A DNA stretch of 37,064 nucleotides from Nemertoderma westbladi (taxonomy: Eukaryota > Xenacoelomorpha > Nemertodermatida > Nemertodermatidae), in the NCBI GenBank assembly GCA_032718475.1, contig JAUCBJ010006767.1:1-37064 (forward strand), given 5' to 3'. The position numbers and the translations under genes are program-made. Below, piece after piece: positions 9,906 to 19,181 of this stretch. The notes below the pieces were generated by a model. The model was given only the letters and a program-made list of their open reading frames with translations, was not told the DNA's origin and searched no databases. How positions within the stretch are numbered: position 1 is the stretch's first letter; each line of letters starts with the position of its first letter.

Positions 9906-12545
9906 CTAGTTCTCGAGTGTAAATCGAGGTAGTGCAGCTCCATCCGTCACACCTGAGCACCGCCAACGTGACCTGGATGATCTAAAACAGGCACAGGTGG
10001 CCCTCAGCGTCGCAAACGACAGTCTGGTTCGGACCCAGCACATTACCTGGGAGTAGGGTTTATCCCACTTGGTACTGAGGAACTCAGCCAGGCGGTGGAG
10101 GACCATGGAGTACTTTGTACCCAGAACGCCATATACTGTGGTAACCAAAGGGGAGAAGTCAGCCTGACGTTGTGCCAAGCGTCCAGATATTTATTTTTCT
10201 TCTCTCTTTCTGCGCTGCTCAATAGCGACTGTACTGATCTGGTAGCATAAGAGGGGGCGTCAGAGTAAACAACTCGAATATCAAACAACGCCCTCCTCTG
10301 CTGCTGCCAGAATCCCCGTACAGATAAGTCACCTCGCCACCCTTCCATGTTGTGTTGCTCATCTGCCTCGCGGATGATGGGCTCTCTCTCTACTGATGCC
10401 TCCGAGAAGACCAGGCTAAAGAGCTCACCCTGGGCATCTCGCACCTCGTTGTGACGCAATGTTACTAAACCACTACTCTTCTTGCAATCCAAGGCGTGCG
10501 AGAGAGTGAATGCTGAACCGCAGCCATCACAGTTGGTGGGTGCACCCACTAGAGGACGTCCATAGCGAAGACTGAGACCATCCCTAAACTCATTGGCTGC
10601 CAGATCGAAGTTTTGTGACTTGAGTGGAAGTGCTGTCAGCCAACTCGAAGTCGATGATGAGGCCCTTCCAACTGCTCGTCGACGAGATGGGGGTAATTCG
10701 TTCTGCACCGAATCAAGGATGTTGTCGGCGTGTTCACATGCCTGATTGGAGTGGGATTGCCGTGCCTCCTTCACGGAGCGTCCATGTTCATAAAAGTTAA
10801 TTTCTGATCGACTTTTGATTGCTTCACATGCCACTTGCGTTGCGGATCGAGAAGTCTCTAGTGAGGTAGTTGCTGTCTGAGTCGGATCAGGGATTCCCAA
10901 GCCACCTTTGCCTACTGGTAAGGAAAGCAGCTTCCGTTCCACATTGGAAACTGAACCACCCATAATCGCTGGAAGGAACTTGTCACGCAAGGCGTTATCT
11001 ATTGGTGTATACAGTTCCTTTGTGCTAGATGGCATCACTCGCTGGAGAAATCCCCATTGAAATTGCAGTGAGCGTGTAATGGCTGAGTAGACGGCTTGTG
11101 GTTGGTTGACGGCAATCTCTGCAAGGCGTTCTATGTCAGCCTCCCACTTGTAAACCTTTGAAGATATATACTGATTTAGAAGACTGTTATCACCGACGAA
11201 TCCACCCAGAGTCCTGGTACCATTTACCACACCACTCCCATCCACATTGATGCCGAGTCCACTGAATAAATGGCGTGCAGTTGTCTCATCACCACTATCA
11301 ACGACAAGGGTGCATTTATCAGGCTCTGGGAAATACCCATAGGATGGTCCACACTTTATGAGGCGAATGAACCACTCTTGAAGCTTTATCAATTCGCCCA
11401 CGTTCTCTGAATCATCTGCAAACCATACCTGATTATATTCGTCAGATTTCAGTTCTAGGATAAGGGGGTAGACAGCGACAGCATATCCCAGCATTGTCAG
11501 TGGGTCTCCCTGTGTGAATCCTTCTCTGCTGAGTAAATGGAGAGTTCCGGAAGGCCCATGGAGAACCAGAATTGAGTAACCTCGGTAGGTATTAAAAAAG
11601 AATCGAGCACATCGAGGCCAGAAAATTCGAATATTCCACAGAGCTTGTTATTCTATTGATGGAATTGAAAGCGTTCTTCGCATCGACTAATAACACTCAC
11701 CATCCCTGACAGGTGTGTTCATCCCAGAGGTCTCTAATGACATGTATTGCCGACTCTATTCCGACAGACAACCAACTACACAGTTGGTCGACACCACAGA
11801 GTTCTTGCACGTCACCACCTGTTGCATCAGCCATACACTTCCCTATAACCCGTCTTAGTGATTCCCCGATCCCTATTGGACGTACCCCAGGACACTTGTT
11901 TAACGCAATCAGTCTACTAGCCATGAGAGCTCGTATACTCACCCATTCAACACTACCATTGGCTAGCCTTCGGATAAGACTAGCTTCTGCCTCACGTAGT
12001 CGCTCACTCTGGGCACCTCTGTAGAGGAGCATATCACGCCAATGAACAGAATCTGCCCCACCCGGTCCAGCGCCGCCTTGTAGTTTATGGGCCACTGCTT
12101 CCACATGAGTTGCAGTAATATCAACTGGCACCATAGTTGGAAGATCTACCATATCATAACCAAACAGACTATCCAGTTTCGGTGGTGATGAGTCTGGGTG
12201 TTTGCATTGAAGGACATCCAGCACTTGTTTAACTTCCCCCTTGATTTCAATCTTGGATAGGGGGTCTAATACTCCTCCCACACTTCTCTCAGTAACCCAG
12301 CGCACAGCTGCTCGGACTCTGCCTTGGAGCATGAGTTTAGTAAATACTCGCTCTGTATGCTGGGGCTCCAGTTGAGCGGAGACTCTTTTGGTTTTGTTTA
12401 AACGATTGCAGCGCTTAAATTCACTCATGAGTTCGTCGAATTTCGATTCATGCCACATGTCGATTCTACGCTGCAGTAGTCGGCGGATATCGGAACCCTT
12501 TACAATGGCTTTCTCCCGTTGTAGCATGAGGGACTCAAACACCAA
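9906..12545 (-). pseudogene. Decayed non-LTR retrotransposon with RT and restriction-like endonuclease (R2/CRE/NeSL-type)
   Basis: A minus-strand protein is broken into three open segments: 12545-11697, about 11640-10043 and 10178-9906. The first carries the RT entry segment (LIALNKCPGVRPIGIGESLR). Motif A (LLVDAKNAFNSIN) falls after a frameshift at about 11695, and a second shift follows near 11650. The next segment has motif B SREGFTQGDPLTM, motif C FADD near 11420 and GYFPEPDKC. After the RT comes a Cys/His motif CDGCGSAFTLSHALDC (about 10480-10535) and RGDLSVRGFW...ALFDIRVV, which fits the PD-(D/E)xK restriction-like endonuclease that R2-group LINEs carry C-terminal to the RT. A third shift near 10178 leads into the last segment, ending at 9906. 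The 5' part (zinc fingers and Myb region in such elements) is absent, so the copy is 5'-truncated and inactive. The exact clade is not resolved. Confidence 0.85.
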
Positions 12546-12567
12546 AATGCGCTACCCTATATTCTAT

Positions 12568-12640
12568 ATTCTACGCTATCCTATATTTAACAGACCGGGG
12601 TTTATTAGAAATCCTCCCTTGAGTGATTTATGTTAACTCC
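12568..12640. repeat. 73-bp direct repeat, right copy
   Basis: Partner of 9628-9701. It lies only 22 bases upstream of the first recognisable LINE codon, so it abuts the truncated 5' end of the element. Confidence 0.9.
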
Positions 12641-12951
12641 TCCTTCTTCCTAATATCATGCATTTTATTTGCATTGTATTTTATTTTTATTTTATTGCTT
12701 TTCCGTTTTCTGATACCGGTACACACCACCCTCAGGATGAAATGAAAGTGATCCTCTGAAAAATAAATAGGTATAAAAGTGGAGAAAATTAGACAGCCCG
12801 GGGCGGGGGGGGGGGGGGGGGGTCAAACTATATGTAGCATTTCCATCAGCATGGCTCTGATTACTATGGCCTGTTCACACAACATCATTTTTTTCCAACT
12901 CGGATCCCATTTAAACACTATTATATACATTCATCCCATTCACCACCACCA
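12641..12951. other. Non-coding stretch with a long G run
   Basis: No gene is seen. A run of about 19 G preceded by cccggggc stands near 12800-12824. Confidence 0.5.
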
Positions 12952-13393
12952 TTAACCCTATTAAACAAGGGGGGGGGGGGGGGTTGTGTTATAACTCTGA
13001 AACAAACGCCGTTGGGAATTTTAAATTTTTCAAATTTTCATAAAATTATTTTAAATTTATTTTAAATAGTTGGACATTTTTCGAGTTTAGCACCACTTTT
13101 GAACTCAATTTTTTGCACTATTTTTTGAGTCAATGGCGCTAAATGACCGCAAATTCCATCATCCCTGTGTTTAGTGGGTTTAGTTGGGTTCGTGGACTTT
13201 GTGGTTGTGGGTTTTGTGGATAATATGGGGTTACTGGACATAGTGGGTTTAGTGGTTAGTGGAATTAGTATTAAATTCGAAGGAATACGGAAATTTGGTA
13301 GAAATTTCAAACTTGTTTTTCATTTGCGGGAGCCAAAATTTGGTGCTAGCACCAAATTTGAAATCCACCAAATATATAAATTGGCTACGTCAT
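12952..13393. repeat. Poly-G-headed dispersed repeat, second copy, interrupted by copy A
   Basis: It starts with the same ttaaccctattaaac followed by a run of about 17 G and then ctgaaacaaacgc, as at 6134. The internal phrases caaacttgttttt and gtgctagcaccaaatttgaaa also match that repeat. The match runs into aaatatataaattgg and stops where the LTR at 13394 begins, so the LTR retrotransposon appears to have inserted into this repeat. Confidence 0.75.
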
Positions 13394-14607
13394 TGTAAAA
13401 GCTTTTGCGTAATTAGCCGGTTATTTTCCCTTAAAGTACTCTGTAGTTGCTTTGCCAGGCATAAAAAGGCCGTGTCCTTGCTGTACTGGTGTTTTAGAGG
13501 ACATAAAAGTCATTTCTTATGTATTTGTACTGTATTTGTACTTTAGAGGACATAATCCACAATCTCGTGACGCAATAGCTGGATACTTTGAAAACAGTGT
13601 CGCTACCATGACGACGGCTGGCAGCTGATATTGCCACGTCGACGTTTCTTTGTTTCTTTGTTCTCTCGTTGTTCAGGTTGACCAATCAGAGCGTTTGTTG
13701 TCTCTGTGTTGGAGGTATATACAGAAACTCAGTAGTTCAGTGTTATGTTTTTGCCCAGAGCCTAAGAACCGGCTTTTGGCACCTCCGTGTTTTCAGTTTT
13801 AGTCTTACACTAGTAGGTTTAATTATAAGGGCATATATCCTTTAACTCATGGAATCACTGATCTGGGAATATACTGACTGCTGACACACGGCTTGTAATA
13901 ACTGCTGAAACTGCTAAAATTACCTGCTCAATCGATACTGTGTACTGCTATTTGTTGTCGGTTATTCATTATATTGGTTGATGAATTATTATATTGGAAT
14001 AACGAGAAATAACCCCGAAAACCCAATATTCTTGATATACCGAAGGTAAGAGAGAAAGGTTACCAATAACGATTGTGACTTATGTTAAAGTGGTTTGAAG
14101 TGAATCTAATGTTATTTGATAGACCCTACATGAGTCAGTCTGTGTTCCTTTTATATGTGACTAAAATCAGTGAAGATTGGCAGATTAGTGTGCAGTATTG
14201 TGCAGCATTGTGTATGAGTGAGTCTGTTAAAGAAGCATTTCCTAAAGAATGCGCCATATATGTGAATTATAATTAAGCCATATCGTTGTGAGTAGTTTAA
14301 GTCATAACTCTGTTTATATAGATAAAGCGCCACGTCCTAAAGGAACTGTTAATATTCCCGAAGGTGAATAATATTGTCAGAGATTATATAATACTGTCAG
14401 TCGAATAATACATTAGGCTTACATAGCAATAAAATTAAACCGTCGAACCCAATCTCCCGGGAATATCCAGCGGGTGAATGATCGCGCACAGATTGGTTTC
14501 GACTAGTGTAGTGAATTAAATACTTGTCATAGACTAAAAGTGATTTATTATCTAGAAGACATTCTAATTTGGCGGGTTAAACTGCCAAAGGTCTGAAAGC
14601 GCGAACA
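13394..14607 (+). mobile_element. 5' LTR of BEL/Pao copy A
   Basis: The segment starts TGTAAAAGCTT and ends GCGAACA, giving the TGT...ACA ends typical of this superfamily. It aligns along its length with the reverse complement of 27927-29195, at roughly 70% identity by eye. Three islands are nearly identical in the two: 14234-14255, 14327-14356 and 14454-14480. Promoter-like features are a CCAAT box (13682-13686) in accaatcagagcg and a TATA-like tatata (13716). An AATAAA signal lies at 14428-14433. A good splice donor, AAG|GTAAGA, lies near 14046. Its left edge coincides with the interruption of a dispersed repeat. Exact edges come from two diverged copies and may be off by a few bases. Confidence 0.8.
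13682..13725 (+). promoter_or_regulatory. Likely LTR core promoter (CCAAT box and TATA-like element)
   Basis: CCAAT at 13682 is followed about 30 bases later by ggtatatacag. The CCAAT segment ccaatcagagcg is also present in the LTR of copy B (28868-28879 on the minus strand), although surrounding bases differ. The transcription start is not determined. Confidence 0.5.
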
Positions 14608-14976
14608 TTAAAGGATATAGCTTCTTTATTGCAGTAAGCAATAAAGTTGAAAGTACCGGTCAACCGGTAAACCTGAACGGTACATCTGTAGGTCAGTAGG
14701 CCCAACTGCCAGAACCGGTACTGCCGTAGGTCCGTAGGTCCAACTGCCAGAACCGGTACTTCTGTAGGTCCGTAGGCCCAACTGTCCTAACCGGTACTTC
14801 CGTATAAGTACATTCGTATTATTCGATTTGATTGTTGTATACCGGTAGGCTGTTTAAGAGATTAGGGACTGTACACCCCTTGTTTCTTTTGGAGCTTACT
14901 TATTTCTGTCAGTTTTATTTTATTTGTAGGTCAGTATTGAACAGAAGGCGTGTAAGCCTGATCAGATTGTACAGAC

Positions 14977-15552
14977 AATTTGTAGGCTGAGCTGTTGTCT
15001 GATTGCTGTTAAGTCTGAACGGATTGCAGTGTGTGTAGATCACCTGTCCGATTAAGTACGGTTAGGAAGTAGGGGCAGCGAATGCTGTAAGGTAAACCCC
15101 CAACTAAAGAATAAGTCGTACTACTGGGTTAGAACGCATACTCCCTAATCATTTCGGAGTCTGCATGTCCTGTAGTTTATTTAGGCTTGAGAGTAGTCTG
15201 CCATCGTTTAGTCTGTACTTTGTTTGTGTAAGTCTGTACGGGTAGCGTATAATATTTATTTAGATAATTTGTAGGCTGGATAATTGTCTGGCTGTTATTA
15301 GGCCTGAGCGGATTGCAGCGTGTGTAGATCACCTGTCCGATTAAGTACGGTTAGGAAGTAGGGGCAGCGAATGCTGTAAGGTAAACCCCCAACTAAAGAA
15401 TAAGTCGCACTACTGGGTTAGAGCGCATACTCCCTAATCATTTCGGAGTCTGCATATACCGTAGTTTGTTTAGGCTTGATAGTAGTCTGTCAGTGTTCGG
15501 TCTGCATTTTGTTTGAGTAGTTTGTATGCGTAGCGTAATATTTATTATTCAG
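14977..15552 (+). repeat. 289-bp tandem duplication in the leader
   Basis: Copy one (14977-15265) and copy two (15266-about 15552) share long identical blocks: gtgtagatcacctgtccgat, ggttaggaagtaggggcagc, gaatgctgtaaggtaaaccc and ctccctaatcatttcggagt. They differ by scattered substitutions and small indels, mainly in their outer thirds. The near-identity of the central block compared with the edges suggests it may be under constraint or recently converted. Confidence 0.9.
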
Positions 15553-16492
15553 AGTTTATGCGATTATTCGCAACATTCATTCCCCAAGTTTGTTCCTACA
15601 GTAATTGTGTTTGTTATACATACCGCTATAGTTAAATTAACCCCGGTACTACACGGGCTGTTTGGCTTAGGTAAAGACTGGTTATTTTGTGCATCGGTCA
15701 CTCCAGCAGATGCCGTGGTTCTTTTAGCTGTTCAAGTATATTTAACTACAGATTATATGTTATACAAGTACTCGTACCTAATTTAGGGTTTAGTGTACAG
15801 TGCTTTCCGAAAGTAATTAGTAGGCATTATATTTGTGTTGTAAAGTGGTTGATAGGCACGTTCGATTAGCTCTATTAACTTCTAGGTAGGAACACTCCGT
15901 GATACATAACGTAGAACCTATAGCGATACGGCTATAGGTCGTCAGGCGGTGGTATTTTCCTATCTGGACAACGCAGTGTATTTACTACTACTTATTATTT
16001 CAAATACCGTAGTACCCTGTCCGTTGTAATAACCAGATTTCTAACCCTTTGTTAGGCTGGTTAGTAGACTTCTTGTAAAATTACCCTAAAAATTCGTATT
16101 TGTGTTTTTTTTGTAAATTTTTGTGTTTATTTAGAGATTGTAATCTCACCCGAATTGTACGTAATTTGTAGTATTAAGTAACTTAGGTAAATTAGAATAA
16201 TTTGTTTTAGTGTCCTGTACGTAACACTTCACTTAAAGCGTACCGCTTTGTGTAGTGATTACCCCCAGAAATAATAACATTTATTTCAAACATTGACAAA
16301 ACCCATTAAAACGGGTATATATATATTATAAACCAAATCTAACGATTTATAAATAGTAGGCCTACCATACAACCATTAGGTCTCAATATCAGTTGGATTA
16401 CTGCTCAAATAACGGTAGTAAAGTAAGTAAAGTAACCAAGTAACCCTAAAATACAGAAATTCAATTATTTAAAATAATTGATATACCGGTAT

Positions 16493-16707
16493 TTACGATA
16501 GGCCTATTATCTTTATTTCTATAAATTTAGGCTGAAATTATACCGGTACTTATAATTAATTCTAGTCCAGCATTATATATACTACAAACTGTAAACTGTA
16601 TACCGGTATTCCCGATAGGCCTATTATATATTTATATATATTTGTGCTAAAATTATACCGGTATTCTGTGATAAACCTAGTCTGTAATAATACTTATATA
16701 GTTATAT
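16493..16707 (+). repeat. ~107-bp duplication with ataccggtatt and gataggcctattat
   Basis: The block ataccggtatt..cgataggcctattat begins at 16493 and again at 16600. Each copy also holds a second accggta site (16548 and 16656) after gctaaaattat or gctgaaattat. Confidence 0.8.
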
Positions 16708-16870
16708 ATACCATAAGCATACCGGTGTTCTAATATATTATATATATATCCTACTACACTGAGTAGCAGTATCGTATCGGTAATTAATTACTAGGCTAGC
16801 AGTTAATACTGAGTTACTAGACTTGCTCAGACTGTAATACAGCAGTAGACATTCAACTGTATACATAAAC

Positions 16871-19087
16871 ATGTCTGATACTAAGCAGAACCTGTCAGAC
16901 AGTATATTAGATGTAACTATCTGCGACTCAGATAGAGACGTAGAACCGTCTGGTCGTAAGTTCAGTTCACCTCCCACTGTGAGGAAAGTCATCCCTCCAG
17001 TAGTAATAACAGAACCTAGGCTGGTCCAGCATCGTAGGTCTATCATAGGCACTCGAGCCCAGGTCAAGCGGGACCAAGAAGCAGCGGAGCAGCAACAACC
17101 CGTGAGCCAAGAACTTATTTCTCAGCAGCCCGACAGCTCCAGTAGTGAAGATACGGTAGAACTGACACCCGAACGCGGAGCAAGGATGATGGATGAGGCT
17201 TATTCAGATCCCCTTCTCATCCTTCCTGCAGCCGTACTCACTAGGTTATTGATCGCTGTGGAAGAACACCAGATCGATTGGGCGAGAAGCCAGCGTTCAA
17301 CTAGAGATAGTTATGCTGGATACACAAGGGAAGAACTGAAGTCCATGGTAGAGTCGCAATGGAACTTCCCCGGACCCGGACTCCCGTTTGATTTATCAGA
17401 AGCTGCCTGGGAAGACATACACCGGATGGGAGTAGCCAAGGAAACCATCGATCCAGCTGTGTGGAAGAGGTCCGCAGCCGGATACGCACAGGGATTCTTC
17501 AGCTCTATAGAGCGATTAAAAGAACAACTGTTTCAACAACCTCAAGGACCTCAAGAGCAGGGATTGCTGCTTTATCAAGTTAGAGAAAGAGTTCTACGAA
17601 TCAGGCTAATATTATCGGCCTTTGAGGAGGCTTCTAAACGAAGGCAAGACACGTCGTTGCAAGTTGCCGTAAAGACTTGGTTTCAAAGGGTGAGTCTCCA
17701 GGTTCAAGGAACAGCTCAGTGGAAAGCTCAGTTAGAGGAGCGCTCAACCCATGGAGAATCAACAGACACTACTTTTTCCCAAGTGGAAAGTGAAGCGACG
17801 GCAGAGAAACCGCATAAGAGGGATGCCATTGACATCTATCTGTCAGACTATCAACGTTTTTTAGGTGATGACGAGTTGAGGAGAAGGTTAGAGGGACTTA
17901 GCCCTAATAGTGAAGGAACCAAGCTTGTGTTGGATGCCATCGATGTGGAAATGAGGGCTGCGAACCAGGCTAAATTTGATGAACAACTCCGCATCACCAG
18001 AGTCCAAGAAGAACAAGTAAAGAAAAAACGTATAGAAGACAGAAAGGCAGCGGCAGTAGCAGCAGCAGTGGCAGCTGCAGAAGCAGAAAGAAAAGCGGCA
18101 GCGGCAGAGGCAGCGGCAGAGGCAAAAGCGGCAGCGGCAGAGGCAGCGGCAGAGGCAAAAGTGGCAGCGGCAGAGGCAAAGGCAGCGGCCGAAGCGGAAA
18201 GAAAAGTGGCGGAGGCAGTGGTAGAAGCAGAACGGAGAGCGGCTGAAGAAACCACCCAATTAGAATTGGAAAACATTCAGGAGAATCAAGACTGCATAAA
18301 TAAACAGTTAACAGCTAGTAATATGCAGATGATGAATCGATCTACTCCCAAAAGACAGGGATATACATCATCTGAGGAAGGCGATACCACCGATACGGAA
18401 GGCAAGGGAAATAGATCTCGTCTAAGTAGACGTAAAAGAACATTCCACCTTCAGAAATTGCCTGATTTGCCTCCAGCTGTTAGAAGGCAACTAAATAACA
18501 CCAACTTAGGTAGTACAGAGCCCACAGACCAAATAATTAAAATAGAAAGACTCCCTACGATAGTAGATGAGCCTGAAATAATTAGGCCTGTTCTTGAAAT
18601 CACCCCTTCGGTGATAGACACACCTGTGCTCCCTGAAACTACCTCTAAATTCCCTCTGCATAGCACTAAGCTACCTGTGCCCCGTAGAACTGCCCCGGAT
18701 ACAGTTCAGGTCCTGGACCCCGAGCGAATTATTCATAATTTGTCGCCCGTTGTCCCTCGTCCGCCCGCTACAACGTTGGCGACTCCCGCTTCGGCGGTCG
18801 AATGGGTGGACGAGAGATGGCGGGGGATGGATATCCTGCTCGGGCAGATGCAGGAGACTGTCCAGCAATTCAAGGGCACAGTAAGGGAAAGTAGGCTAGA
18901 GTTGCAAGAAGTGCAGCAAAGTATCGCGCTTGAACGCGATAAATTAGTAAATACCCAAAAGGGTATACCACCACCCTCTGTAACAATGTGTCAACCTGTT
19001 AGGTCTGAAGTATCGCATGCGCAAGGTGTGGAGCCTACACGCATATATACTGCTAGCGAAGTAGAAACCTATAGTGAACCCTATTAA
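16871..19087 (+). CDS. ORF1 of BEL/Pao copy A: extra coiled-coil protein upstream of Gag-Pol (738 aa)
   Basis: An uninterrupted ORF starts at ATG 16871 and lies between the leader and Gag-Pol. I do not recognise it. Seen: an acidic, Ser/Pro-rich N-terminus; a predicted helical region with Trp and Pro-Gly motifs (about residues 100-290); an Ala/Glu/Lys-rich stretch (about 392-458) of KAAAAEAAAEAK-type repeats that should form a long helix or coiled coil; a basic patch RSRLSRRKR (about 515-525); a Pro-rich region; and a C-terminal helix LGQMQETVQQFK...LELQEVQQSIALERDKL. There is no zinc knuckle, signal peptide or membrane segment. The usual BEL capsid-like domain sits in the next ORF, so this is not simply Gag. 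It could be a matrix- or chaperone-like accessory protein; the function is unknown. It overlaps the next open frame, which lies in the +1 frame. Confidence 0.8.
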   Translation: MSDTKQNLSDSILDVTICDSDRDVEPSGRKFSSPPTVRKVIPPVVITEPRLVQHRRSIIGTRAQVKRDQEAAEQQQPVSQELISQQPDSSSSEDTVELTPERGARMMDEAYSDPLLILPAAVLTRLLIAVEEHQIDWARSQRSTRDSYAGYTREELKSMVESQWNFPGPGLPFDLSEAAWEDIHRMGVAKETIDPAVWKRSAAGYAQGFFSSIERLKEQLFQQPQGPQEQGLLLYQVRERVLRIRLILSAFEEASKRRQDTSLQVAVKTWFQRVSLQVQGTAQWKAQLEERSTHGESTDTTFSQVESEATAEKPHKRDAIDIYLSDYQRFLGDDELRRRLEGLSPNSEGTKLVLDAIDVEMRAANQAKFDEQLRITRVQEEQVKKKRIEDRKAAAVAAAVAAAEAERKAAAAEAAAEAKAAAAEAAAEAKVAAAEAKAAAEAERKVAEAVVEAERRAAEETTQLELENIQENQDCINKQLTASNMQMMNRSTPKRQGYTSSEEGDTTDTEGKGNRSRLSRRKRTFHLQKLPDLPPAVRRQLNNTNLGSTEPTDQIIKIERLPTIVDEPEIIRPVLEITPSVIDTPVLPETTSKFPLHSTKLPVPRRTAPDTVQVLDPERIIHNLSPVVPRPPATTLATPASAVEWVDERWRGMDILLGQMQETVQQFKGTVRESRLELQEVQQSIALERDKLVNTQKGIPPPSVTMCQPVRSEVSHAQGVEPTRIYTASEVETYSEPY
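19065..19087 (+). other. ORF1 / Gag-Pol frame overlap
   Basis: The Gag-Pol frame opens after a TAG at 19062-19064 and ORF1 ends with TAA at 19085-19087. The downstream frame is +1 relative to ORF1. No classical slippery heptamer of the minus-one type is seen. The first ATG of the downstream frame comes 95 bases after the ORF1 stop. Confidence 0.7.
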
Positions 19088-19181
19088 GGGTAATTATAGA
19101 CCTGTTGATAATGACATTCCCTATAGACCTGATCATAATCCGAGAAATTTATATACCGATAACTCGATATTAAATAACACG

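Larger units (their letters stand above)
14608..16870 (+). other. Long repeat-rich leader of copy A between LTR and ORF1
   Basis: These 2.26 kb hold no convincing gene. They contain three tandem repeat systems: three units of about 40 bases built on ccaactgccagaaccggtac (14693-14812), a 289-base tandem duplication (14977-15552), and a ~107-base duplication starting ataccggtatt (16493-16707). The hexamer accggt recurs throughout. I could not recognise a tRNA primer-binding site directly after the LTR. Several AAGGTAAA or TAGGTAAA words could act as splice donors. The length is unusual, since leaders of BEL elements are normally a few hundred bases. Confidence 0.7.

Noticed and set aside
17851-18276. 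Antisense Ser/Ala/Phe-rich open frames opposite ORF1
   Set aside because: They are shadows of the Ala/Glu/Lys-repeat DNA of ORF1; no independent signal supports them.
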